Positions 19,184-28,059 of a DNA stretch of 64,000 bases are shown here, one piece after another. The stretch covers positions 62,001 through 126,000 of the forward strand of contig NZ_CP048030.1 in assembly GCF_010092425.1 (NCBI RefSeq), read 5' to 3'. Under the pieces are notes generated by a model, which was not told where the DNA came from, ran no database searches, and saw only the letters and a list, made by a program, of their open reading frames with translations. Each line of letters starts with the position of its first letter. The first letter of the stretch is position 1. The translations under genes were made by a program, and so were the position numbers. This stretch comes from Sinimarinibacterium sp. NLF-5-8. GTDB lineage: Bacteria; Pseudomonadota; Gammaproteobacteria; Nevskiales; Nevskiaceae.

Positions 19184-20359
19184 ATGAGCGGGCGCTGGTG
19201 GGGGGGGAGTCGTGAGTCCACAGGGGGAAATGGCGCGTTTGGCCCGATCTTTACACAGTTCCGTCACGACGCACAGGGCGCGATTGAACACTTACGCCAG
19301 CAGCAGACCGGCGAGGCGGTGGCCGCGCTGCATCATCCCGAAGTTGGGGATATTGATTTGGTGTGGGGGCGAGAAGGCACAGCCGCCAAGAATTACGAGG
19401 ATGGCCACGGCATCGCCAAGATTGCCAAGAAGCACCCAGAGGTGTTGGGTGATTTACAGGGATTTGTTGAGGCGCTGTCGGTCAATCCGAAGAAGTCTGG
19501 TCAAACCCGGCGTGTTCTCGAATCCGACGATGGGAAGGCCGTCGTCGTGCTGGATTACAAGGGGGAGTCCAAGAAATGGCTGTTGACGGCGTTCAGAAAG
19601 GATGGCGCGGGCGCTGACACTACGATCGACACTGCCAGCATTACCCGTCGGGATGACACAGCTAGCCCGACAACCCGCGAGAATCAGACTACCCCAACCG
19701 CCGAAAGTTCGCCAGACGTTGGCGCGCAACGCGACACGTTATTGCCGGGTGATGTTTTTGAAACGCTCAGTGGTCGCAGTACAACGCCGTTTCCGAATTA
19801 CAGCCTGGCTGCAAAGTCGAACGCGCAACTTCGCAAGGATGAAAAGGCTCAGCGGCAATGGCTTAAGGAGAACGCGATTGCCGAGGCTAAAGCCAATGGC
19901 GATGACTTCAACCTGTTGCAGTTTGAGCACCTGAATGTTGATCACTGGTCGAAAGCCGATGGTGATTCGGTCAATTTGTATTTGTTTGGCGATGAACAGG
20001 GACAGATTGCCGGTCGTTTGATCAGTGAAGACAAAGCGGCGCAGGGCAAGCAGACCAAGGCGCGTGACAGCAGTGCGGCGCGCGCTGAAAAAGCCAAGGC
20101 TGCGGAAAGTCAAGAAAAATCGGAGGGAATCCCTCGGAAAGGTCAGCCAGCACCGGCGCGCAAACTGGACTATGTTCAGGCGTCCAAGGTAGACACGCCC
20201 GCGCAAGGCAGCCTGAACGGGGCGCGTGACGGTAAGAAGTTGGCGCACAAGCTCATTCGGGAATTGCGGCAGCGCATCAAGGATGAATCGTTCCGGGCTG
20301 CGGCTGGAACTGATGAAAGCGGAGGATCCACACCGCGAATGGTTGCGGATGGAGCGTGA
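19184..20359 (+). pseudogene. Polyvalent protein, piece 2 (PBECR-type nuclease-like domain)
   Basis: Continues piece 1 after the G8 frameshift: GGNGAFGPIFTQFRHDA, then EVGDIDLVWGREG, YEDGHGIAKIAKKHPEVLGD, VLDYKGESKKWLLTAFRKD (about codons 25-145). This is the pattern of the phage-Barnase/EndoU/colicin/RelE-like (PBECR) domains found in polyvalent proteins, which are predicted RNA-cleaving toxins or effectors. Further on are YSLAAKSNAQLRKDEKAQRQ and a basic linker. Near 20290 the meaningful frame passes to piece 3 (IKDESFRA here, LRLELMKAEDPHREW there), which marks a second frameshift. Confidence 0.6.
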
Positions 20360-21193
20360 CGCGCTCAACGCCATCGAGGCGCGCGCCAACGAGCTTGGAC
20401 AAACCACGATCAGGGAATCGGCCAGCGCAAAAAATGCCGATCCGGCATTCAGCCGTGAAGATGCGGACAAACCGTCCGGCTCTACCGTCAACAGCATTGC
20501 AGCGGCGATCAAAAAAGCCTACGGCAACGTTCTGGACAAGCTGCAAGCCAATGGCCTGGTGACGCTGACGCAAACCCAAGATGAGGCGATTGAAGCGGCG
20601 GCGCGCGCGCGTGCCAAGGCCACTGGTGTGACGGTGGATGAGGCGCGGGCGGGATTGCGGGAGTCGTTCACGGATGACGGTGCTGATGGCATCGAGCCGC
20701 ACTTCAGCCAAGACGGATCAATCCAAGGCTTCTACGACTCGGTATCTGGCAAGTCCTTCCTGATTGCCGACGGCATGACGGACGGCGCTGCGGCGGGGGT
20801 GCTGGCGCACGAGGTTGGCATTCACATGGCGGCGGATACCACCAGCGAACGTGGCAAGGCGGCGATGGATGATCTGATCGGGCGCGCGGCTGATTTGCTG
20901 GCAAACGATAACAGCGCGTTTATGGATGATGTGCGCCAGCGCATGGACGATGCCGGGGAGACTTCGGCAGAAGAAGCGGCGGCGTATATCGCTGAGGCTT
21001 ATGAGGCTGACCGCGCAAACGCGCCAGCCAGTATCAAGCGTTGGGTGATGGACTTTGTTGCAGCGGTGCGCGGCTGGCTGTTTGCCAAGGGCGTGACGGT
21101 GCGCGCGGGTTCGCTGACGCCAGCCGATATTGCGGCGATTGCGCGGGCGAATGTGCGCCGGGCGGCCAATGCGCGTGGTGATGGTGATTCGCG

Positions 21194-21221
21194 CGGGGAT
21201 GTGCGGCGGTCGATGGCGGAT
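21194..21221 (+). repeat. 28-bp direct repeat, copy 1
   Basis: Identical over 28 bases to 22136-22163, starting CGGGGATGTGCGG. It encodes GDVRRSMAD at the boundary after the zincin module. Confidence 0.9.
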
Positions 21222-21882
21222 CATGCCGCCACAAAGCAAAACGACAATCGCTGGCGGGAGGCTGCAAAAGTTCTTTTGAAGTTGGCGAACGAAAAGGATT
21301 TATTCCAACAGCCGAAAGTGTCCTCATCCTCTTTTGCCGAGATATTGAATCAGATAGAGCCTAGCGCAAAATTGAAGAATGTTTCGCCTGATTCAGATGA
21401 GTTTATTGGCGACAAAAAAACACTACCAGAAGGATACGAGTTCGTCGGACAGCACACAGTCACTATGCCGTCAGGGGGGACAGCCTATGCGGTTGTGATG
21501 CGGCCTTTGGGCAAGGGAGCGCGACAGGTTTATGTTGATATATCCGATCTGAAGAGCGGTGCCGGGCGTGGTAACGCATTTTATGGTGCGGTGGCTGCAT
21601 GGGCACACAACGCAAGGATGGAGTTTGTCCCAGACCCTAACGGATTATCGCGGTTAGGGGTACTGCGACGCACGGAGATGATGTTGTCATCGGCGCTCAA
21701 GTATGGGACGACGCGGCATTTAAAGCCGGACGACACGCAAACCGCCCCATTATTTGCTGGAATCCACCCTCTGAAGTGGGGGCGTAACGACATTTCAAAT
21801 ATCGCGCAACTACTTGAAACATCAGCTAATAATGTTACAAACTTCGTGCCTGAAACTGCCAATTTGCGGTATAATTTTGAGC

Positions 21883-22101
21883 ATGGATACTACTACGACC
21901 AACAGACCAATGAGCGAGTTGGAGAAGCTCGCTTCGCGGAGCTCGCTGACGGAGCAAGAGCTGCTGAGGCGGGAATCGGCAAAGCAACGCTTAAAAGAAC
22001 GGCTATCAGCCAGTCCTTGGTACAAGGAGAGGTTCGAGGGGCCGAACGGAGAGGCGTTTTTGAACGCATTGCACGGCAGTTGCATTCTGGCGGAGAACTG
22101 A
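21883..22101 (+). CDS. Candidate nested ORF A (72 residues) within polyvalent piece 3
   Basis: A +1-shifted frame relative to piece 3. The peptide starts MDTTTTNRPMSELEKLASRS and is helical and charged (EQELLRRESAKQRLKERL), ending GSCILAEN. It lacks the Arg/Pro/Ser bias of normal shadow frames, and its third positions are at least as GC-rich as those of the host frame. A perfect TATAAT lies at 21870-21875, seven bases before the ATG, which would give a leaderless message. No Shine-Dalgarno is seen. It could still be a chance frame. Confidence 0.3.
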   Translation: MDTTTTNRPMSELEKLASRSSLTEQELLRRESAKQRLKERLSASPWYKERFEGPNGEAFLNALHGSCILAEN

Positions 22102-22135
22102 ACCCTGCCGTAAGAGGGGTTTATTACAGCCGTGA

Positions 22136-22163
22136 CGGGGATGTGCGGCGGTCGATGGCGGAT
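22136..22163 (+). repeat. 28-bp direct repeat, copy 2
   Basis: Second perfect copy, 942 bp downstream of the first, in the same reading frame and at the next module boundary (before the kinase-like domain). Confidence 0.9.
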
Positions 22164-22224
22164 AACAGCGGTCAAGTAGGTGATTTTAATGGTAAAAATG
22201 GCGGGAAAGAGGTAAAATATACAG

Positions 22225-22431
22225 ATGGAAAAAAAGATAGATACGCTGCCGCCGAATCTCGGCTTGTTCAAGGGCTATCCGCCGCAGGGATCTTCGAACG
22301 AGGAAGCGGACGCCTTGTTTCTCGCCAATCAGCGGAACAGGCCTCCCTCTACACGGATAACGGAAGCCGACCGCGTCCGCATGGAATACGAGCGCGATCA
22401 GACGCGCTTGACCGAGAAGAAGCCCGATTAA
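22225..22431 (+). CDS. Candidate nested ORF B (68 residues) within polyvalent piece 3
   Basis: Same alternative frame as nested ORF A. The peptide starts MEKKIDTLPPNLGLFKGYPP and continues with NEEADALFLANQRNRPPS and RVRMEYERDQTRLTEKK. Its codons look more like the chromosome (ctg, ccg, cgc, gag) than the overlapping host frame, which is full of cga, gga, cta and tca here. AAAGAGG lies 12 bp upstream and TAAAAT at 22213-22218 is six bases before the ATG. It ends exactly where the kinase-like module begins. Function unknown. Confidence 0.35.
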   Translation: MEKKIDTLPPNLGLFKGYPPQGSSNEEADALFLANQRNRPPSTRITEADRVRMEYERDQTRLTEKKPD

Positions 22432-23422
22432 TCGCCCGCGCCAAGTCCGAAGGGTTTTTTTGGAGCAAGGACACAGTCCGCGACATTGAGACGCTTCTTG
22501 GCAAGCGCACTACCAGCGGCACAGAGCACGACGTTTACATGGTCGGCGATGTGCCGAACAGGGTTGTTATCCGTAACACGGTCAAAGACAGTTACGGTTT
22601 TGCGCACACCTCCCCGGCGCAGTATCTGCAACGCTTGGCTGATTACAATCGGGTTTTCCCCCACCTTCAGGTTCGTATGCTGGGCGTTTCGCAAAATGCT
22701 CGCGGCAACGGTGTGGTCTGGACGGCGCAACCGTTTGTGGCAGGCCGGGAATATAAGAGTGATGCTGCGCTGCGCCGGGCGCTGGAAGCGCAGGGCTGGG
22801 AGCACTTGGGGGAGCTTGAATACCGCCATAAGCAAACCGGCGTGGTCATTGATGACGCGCACAAGGGCAATGTGCTGTATCGGGGCGGTGAGCTTTTTCC
22901 GATTGATGTGATTGTTACGCATATCCCTGACCGGTTTGGTGGGAGCGGCAATCCAGAGACGGCAACGCAACCGGACGCCGACAGCAGCGACATCCGCTTT
23001 TCCCGCGCCCGCGCCAAGCCAAACCCTGACCAGGTCAGCGAAAACGCGGATTTGAACGCAAAAATCCGTGAGTCGGACAAAACGCTGTGGGTGAAGGCGC
23101 AGACGGCGTATCAGCGGTTGATCCGCACCAATGGGTTGCTGCCGGGCGCGGTGTTTGATGCGCACCGTTTTGCTGAGCGGATGATCAAAGGTGATGACTT
23201 TGAGACGTCGGCAAGGATTGGCGCGCTTGAGGCGGCGGTGAAACACGACTATGGCAAGTCGATGGATGATTTGCCTGCCGAGACGCTGCGCTTGCTCAAT
23301 GAGGCGACGATGGGGCGTTTTGATTTGAGCCAGGTCAAGCCGAACGTGCGGCGTGAGTTGAGTCACCCCAAACGAAATTCAAGCCTCCCTCCGAGTGATC
23401 GACCGGTGGCAGTGGCTGATCT

Positions 23423-24632
23423 CTACAGCCCTAGTTTGGTGGCAACATAGTCCACGTCTTTATCGCCTCGCCCGGAGAGATTCACCAAAATGTGTTGATC
23501 CCTGCCCAGTGTGGGTGCCTGACGAATTGCCCAGGCTACTGCATGGGCGCTTTCCAGTGCGGGGATGATGCCTTCGACGCGTGAAAGCCGCATATGAACG
23601 CGTCCAGAGTTTCCTGATCGGAAGCTGATTCGTAGTGCACGCGCCCTAAATCCTTGAGATAGCTGTGCTGGGGGCCGATTCCAGGGTAATCAAGCCCTGA
23701 TGCAATGCTGTGCACTGCGGCGGGTACTCCGGGGGCATCTTCAAGCACGTAGCATTTCATGCCGTGGATCTCGCCCGGCTTGCCCATCGTCAGCGTTGCT
23801 GCGTGGCGGCCTGGCTTGTCCAGCCCTTCGCCTGCAGGCTCTACTCCGACAAGGGTTACGTCCTGATCCTTCAGAAAAGCCGTGAATAATCCGATGGCGT
23901 TGGAACCTCCGCCAACGCAGGCCGCGGCGAAATCGGGCAGGCGGCCGTGCCGGGTTAAAAACTGTGCGCGCGCTTCACGTCCGATGATGCTCTGAAAGTC
24001 GCGCACCATCATGGGAAAAGGGTGAGGGCCGACGACGGAGCCAATCGCATACAAATAATCGGCTGGATTATTCAGATACTCCTCAAATGCACTGTCTACG
24101 GCTTCTTTGAGTGTTGCGGCGCCGCGCGTAACCGGAACCAGCTTGCATCCCAGGATTCGCATTTTTGTGACATTGGGGTGTTCTTTTTCGATATCGACTT
24201 GTCCCATATGGATCTCACAAGGGATGCCGACCAGTGCACAGGCGGTGGCCAGCGCCACGCCGTGCTGGCCGGCGCCTGTTTCGGCGATGACTTTTTTCTT
24301 GCCCATGAACTTGGCCAGCAGTGCTTCGCTCAGGCAGTGATTGATTTTGTGCGCGCCGGTGTGATTCAGGTCTTCGCGTTTGAGATGGATTTGTGCGCCG
24401 CCGAGTTGATCCGATAGACGGCGCGCATGAAAAATCGGACTGGGGCGACCGACGTAATCAGCGTTGAGTTGGGCCAGCTCATCCTGGAACGCCTCGCGGT
24501 TTGAGATTTCGGCGTATGCGCGACTGATCTCATCCATCGCCTGCTTCAAATGTGGAGGAATCAGTTGGCCGCCGTAGGGGCCAAAAAACCATCGGCGGAT
24601 GGTATCGGACCAAAATCTGGTGCAGCGCTCAT
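23423..24632 (-). pseudogene. trpB: Tryptophan synthase beta chain-like gene with two frameshifts
   Basis: Coding runs from ATG at 24632 (AAGGAG upstream) to TAG at 23423-23425. The middle is an intact TrpB-like sequence ([18 protein letters not shown] with the PLP lysine, [27 protein letters not shown]). The start reads [16 protein letters not shown], but a T6 run (24583-24588; seven needed) throws [11 protein letters not shown] out of frame. Near 23592-23595 an extra AT shifts the C-terminus; [15 protein letters not shown], then [15 protein letters not shown], continues in another frame. The span is 1210 bp; correcting both gives 1209, exactly 402 codons plus stop. No trpA or trpF is nearby. 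The sequence type is the variant stand-alone TrpB group. Confidence 0.85.
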
Positions 24633-24819
24633 CTGAAGGACTCCTTGAATCTGCAAAATGGGACGATGTAGATCATAAAGCCGAGGTGCCCCGGAAAGTA
24701 GCTCTTCTTCAATACCGGCACGCATGCGCGCAAGGGGGGGGCGGTTGCATCAATGATGCGATCGGCTATTGATCTTGCCATGTGTGGCTGGCGGTGCGGT
24801 ATCACCCCAGAGGTCGAAA

Positions 24820-24847
24820 CGAAAAAACCGCCACAAGGGGCGGTTTC
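24820..24847 (-). terminator. Intrinsic terminator for tRNA-Pro(CGG)/ispB
   Basis: Read on the minus strand: AAACCGCC, a CCTTGT-type loop, GGCGGTTT and then more T. The stem is 8 bp with a six-T run, a few bases after the tRNA 3' end. Confidence 0.85.
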
Positions 24848-24854
24848 CGGAATT

Positions 24855-24931
24855 TGGTCGGGGCGACAGGATTCGAACCTGCGACCTCTTGCTCCCGAAG
24901 CAAGCGCTCTACCAAGCTGAGCTACGCCCCG
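24855..24931 (-). tRNA. tRNA-Pro (CGG)
   Basis: 77 nt on the minus strand with encoded CCA: acceptor CGGGGCG, D-arm AGCTCAGCTTGGTAGAGC, anticodon loop TTCGGGA (CGG), T-arm GGTTCGAATCC. It starts only 15 bp after the ispB stop on the same strand, so it may be processed from the ispB transcript. Its 3' 32 bases equal those of tRNA-Pro(TGG). Confidence 0.97.
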
Positions 24932-24946
24932 AACATCATGGGTGCA

Positions 24947-25915
24947 TCATGCGGCGCGGGTCAGATTGAACCGTGCCAGTTGTTCCAGTGCCGTTTTGTA
25001 TGACGAGTCGGGCAAATCGCGTAACGACTGGATAGCTGAAAGGCTGTGCTGTTCAGCGAGGGCGCGAGTGTACGGAATCGCGTCGGTGGATTCAACAATT
25101 TTCAGCACTTTGTCGATTTGATCGGCGCGGCCATGGGCGATTGCGTCGGCGATGATTACGGCGTCGGCGGCAGGTGCTGATTTCATGGCCTGAATCAACG
25201 GCAGGGTGGGTTTGCCTTCGGACAGGTCACCGCCGATGGCTTTGCCGCTGATTTCGGGGTTGGCCAGGTAATCCAGCAGATCATCGACGATCTGGAAGGC
25301 AATCCCCAGGTGGTGTCCATACGCGGCAATCTGATCTTGAACGGCTTGTGATTGTTCGGCGGCGATGGCGCCCAGGCGGCAGCCGCCTTCGAACAACCGC
25401 GCGGTCTTGAGTTCGATCACCTTCAGGTAGCGTGCTTCGTCAATCCCGGGGTCGCCGGCATTGAGCAGTTGCAGGACTTCGCCTTCAGCGACGGCATTGG
25501 TGGTATCGGACATCACGCGCATGACTTGCATGCGGCCACTGTCTACCATCATTTGAAAACTGCGTGAGTAGACAAAGTCACCCGCCAGCACTGCGCCGGC
25601 GTTGCCCCAGACGGCATTGGCGGTCTTGGAGCCGCGGCGCAGCCCGGATTCGTCTACCACGTCGTCGTGCAGCAGCGTGGCGGTGTGAATGAATTCAATG
25701 GTTGCTGCGTGCAGGATCGGTTCGTCACCTGAGCAGCCCAGCGCGCGCGCGCTCAACAGAACCAGGGCGGGGCGCAGGCGCTTGCCGCCTGCGGCGACAA
25801 TATGCGCGCCGATATCGTTGATCAGCGCAACTTCGGAGTGCAGGCGTTGGCGGATAGTGTCATCGACGCGCCGCATATCGGCGGCGATCGGCGCTAGGAT
25901 GTCGGAAAGATTCAT
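24947..25915 (-). CDS. ispB: Octaprenyl diphosphate synthase IspB
   Basis: A 322-residue trans-prenyltransferase that makes the side chain of ubiquinone. The two Asp-rich motifs are LLHDDVVDESGLRRG (first) and IVDDLLDY (second), and GGKRLRPALVLLSARAL is near the N-terminus. ATG 25915 (MNLSDILAPIAADMRRVD) fits the family start. An in-frame ATG at 25966 adds 17 residues without homology. It is divergent from rplU, the usual gammaproteobacterial arrangement. Chain length (C40 or other) cannot be read with certainty. Confidence 0.95.
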   Translation of the reverse strand: MNLSDILAPIAADMRRVDDTIRQRLHSEVALINDIGAHIVAAGGKRLRPALVLLSARALGCSGDEPILHAATIEFIHTATLLHDDVVDESGLRRGSKTANAVWGNAGAVLAGDFVYSRSFQMMVDSGRMQVMRVMSDTTNAVAEGEVLQLLNAGDPGIDEARYLKVIELKTARLFEGGCRLGAIAAEQSQAVQDQIAAYGHHLGIAFQIVDDLLDYLANPEISGKAIGGDLSEGKPTLPLIQAMKSAPAADAVIIADAIAHGRADQIDKVLKIVESTDAIPYTRALAEQHSLSAIQSLRDLPDSSYKTALEQLARFNLTRAA

Positions 25916-26045
25916 GGCAGTAGCACGATACAAGTCGCCTGACCCTGGGTAAAAGAAGCGCTGCAAGGCGCGGGATGCTAGAGGGCAGGCGCTATCGCGT
26001 CAATCGTTCCACTTTGCTTGTCGGGCGCTGATGTTGTCAGAGTGG

Positions 26046-26074
26046 TTGACGATGATCCGGCCGGTCACTACAAT
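26046..26074 (+). promoter_or_regulatory. Sigma-70 promoter of rplU-rpmA
   Basis: TTGACG, 17 bp, TACAAT: five of six and four to five of six matches with ideal spacing. The leader that follows contains a small GCCC...GGGC hairpin at about 26091-26104 before the rplU start, a possible site for autoregulation (inference). Confidence 0.8.
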
Positions 26075-26133
26075 TCCGCACTCTTTGCAGCCCGTCCTTG
26101 GGCGCATTCCTATTTGAGATGTGGAGTCAACCG

Positions 26134-26448
26134 ATGTACGCCGTGATCAAAACAGGTGGCAAACAATATAAAGTCGCTGCCGGCGAACTGCTCAAAGTCG
26201 AAACGCTGGTTGCCGAAGTCGGCAATACGGTGTCATTCGATGAAGTGCTGATGGTTGCAGATGGCGACCAGATCAAGGTCGGTGCGCCAGTGGTTGCGGG
26301 CGCCACGGTGACTGCTGAGGTGGTTGCGCATGGCCGTGGTGACAAGATCCGGATCATCAAACACCGTCGCCGCAAGCACTATCACAAAGAGCAAGGGCAT
26401 CGGCAGAACTTCACGCAAGTGAAGATTACTGCGATCCAGGGCGTATAA
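26134..26448 (+). CDS. rplU: 50S ribosomal protein L21
   Basis: A 104-residue ribosomal protein that binds 23S rRNA. The N-terminus is [14 protein letters not shown] and the conserved basic loop is [24 protein letters not shown] 26134 follows GGAG; the longer frame from 26098 starts within the leader. First gene of rplU-rpmA-obgE. Confidence 0.98.
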   Translation: MYAVIKTGGKQYKVAAGELLKVETLVAEVGNTVSFDEVLMVADGDQIKVGAPVVAGATVTAEVVAHGRGDKIRIIKHRRRKHYHKEQGHRQNFTQVKITAIQGV

Positions 26449-26491
26449 GGTTTGCTTGCGCACATTCATCCATATTTAAGGAGTAGCTCAA

Positions 26492-26749
26492 ATGGCACAT
26501 AAAAAAGCTGCGGGTAGTACGCGCAACGGTCGCGATTCAGAAAGCAAACGTCTTGGCGTGAAGAAATTTGGCGGCGAATCCGTCATTGCCGGCAACATCA
26601 TCGTTCGCCAGCGCGGCACCCAATACCGTGCAGGCACCAATGTGGGGCTTGGTCGTGATCACACCTTGTTTGCAGTTGCCGATGGTAAAGTGGCGTTTGT
26701 TCGCCGTGGCGCGCAAAACAAGTTGCATGTGGATGTGGTGCCTGCCTGA
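26492..26749 (+). CDS. rpmA: 50S ribosomal protein L27
   Basis: An 85-residue ribosomal protein whose N-terminal tail reaches the peptidyl-transferase centre. [20 protein letters not shown] and the central [24 protein letters not shown] are canonical. AAGGAG is 9 bp upstream. An intrinsic terminator follows, so obgE may be partly uncoupled. Confidence 0.98.
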   Translation: MAHKKAAGSTRNGRDSESKRLGVKKFGGESVIAGNIIVRQRGTQYRAGTNVGLGRDHTLFAVADGKVAFVRRGAQNKLHVDVVPA

Positions 26750-26770
26750 GTCCCTGCGATAAATCGCAAA

Positions 26771-26795
26771 AAAGCCCCGGAAACGGGGTTTTTTT
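26771..26795 (+). terminator. Intrinsic terminator after rpmA
   Basis: CCCCG, GAAA tetraloop, CGGGG, followed by seven T and preceded by an A-run that can extend the stem. A compact, strong-looking hairpin. Confidence 0.88.
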
Positions 26796-26811
26796 GTGCA
26801 TTGATGCCTGA

Positions 26812-28029
<1,218 letters not shown>

Positions 28030-28059
28030 TTCTTCAACTTGATTTTTGCCGGTGCGCTC

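Larger units (their letters stand above)
18589..19215 (+). pseudogene. Polyvalent protein, piece 1 (linker and coiled coil)
   Basis: An open frame from GTG 18589. The first ~75 codons overlap the older gene fragment and its terminator in another frame, so the true piece probably starts near 18820. From there it reads PAFSLQQPTREGLEAQQQ, a Gln/Ala-rich coiled coil, FALTGSDRAADVAMGNGQAD and TADERALVGGES. These are connector sequences typical of large phage/conjugative 'polyvalent' proteins. It stops at TGA just after a run of eight G (19200-19207). Removing one G joins it smoothly to piece 2. Confidence 0.6.
18451..23422. mobile_element. Accessory insert: remnant of a phage or conjugative element next to tRNA-Pro
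   Basis: The stretch between the tRNA-Pro CCA end and the trpB-like gene holds only decayed accessory sequence. It contains a small ORF, the tail of a broken gene with its terminator, and a 'polyvalent' multidomain protein split by frameshifts and cut at its 3' end. No integrase, portal or replication gene remains. A tRNA 3' end is a classic integration site, but no direct repeat of it is seen at the right side, so the element is a deletion derivative whose outer end is lost. Confidence 0.7.
20226..23450 (+). pseudogene. Polyvalent protein, piece 3 (zincin, LPD-like module, kinase-like domain, truncated tail)
   Basis: An open frame of 1074 codons; real homology seems to begin near 20300. Modules in order: linker DPAFSRED; zincin-like protease with HEVGIH at residues 195-200 and a downstream Glu-rich helix (EEAAAYIAEAYE); linker GDVRRSMAD; a ~290-residue domain (RRTEMMLSSALKYGTTRHL, FEHGYYYDQQTNER); GDVRRSMAD again; a kinase-like domain (about 735-909) with DDAHKGNV at 876-883 and PIDVIV near 894, resembling the polyvalent-protein kinase family; linker SDIRFSRA; and a C-terminal module that stops after RRELSH. 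The final ~28 codons overlap trpB antisense and are not homologous. Probably inactive as one protein; module names are by motif only. Confidence 0.6.

Noticed and set aside
24633-24819. Possible trp leader or attenuator before the trpB-like gene
   Set aside because: No Trp-codon leader peptide or alternating hairpins seen; only the ribosome-binding site and the tRNA terminator further along.
18451-24854. Prophage bounded by direct att repeats
   Set aside because: The 32-bp match to the tRNA-Pro end at the far side is inverted and part of a functional tRNA, not an attR copy.
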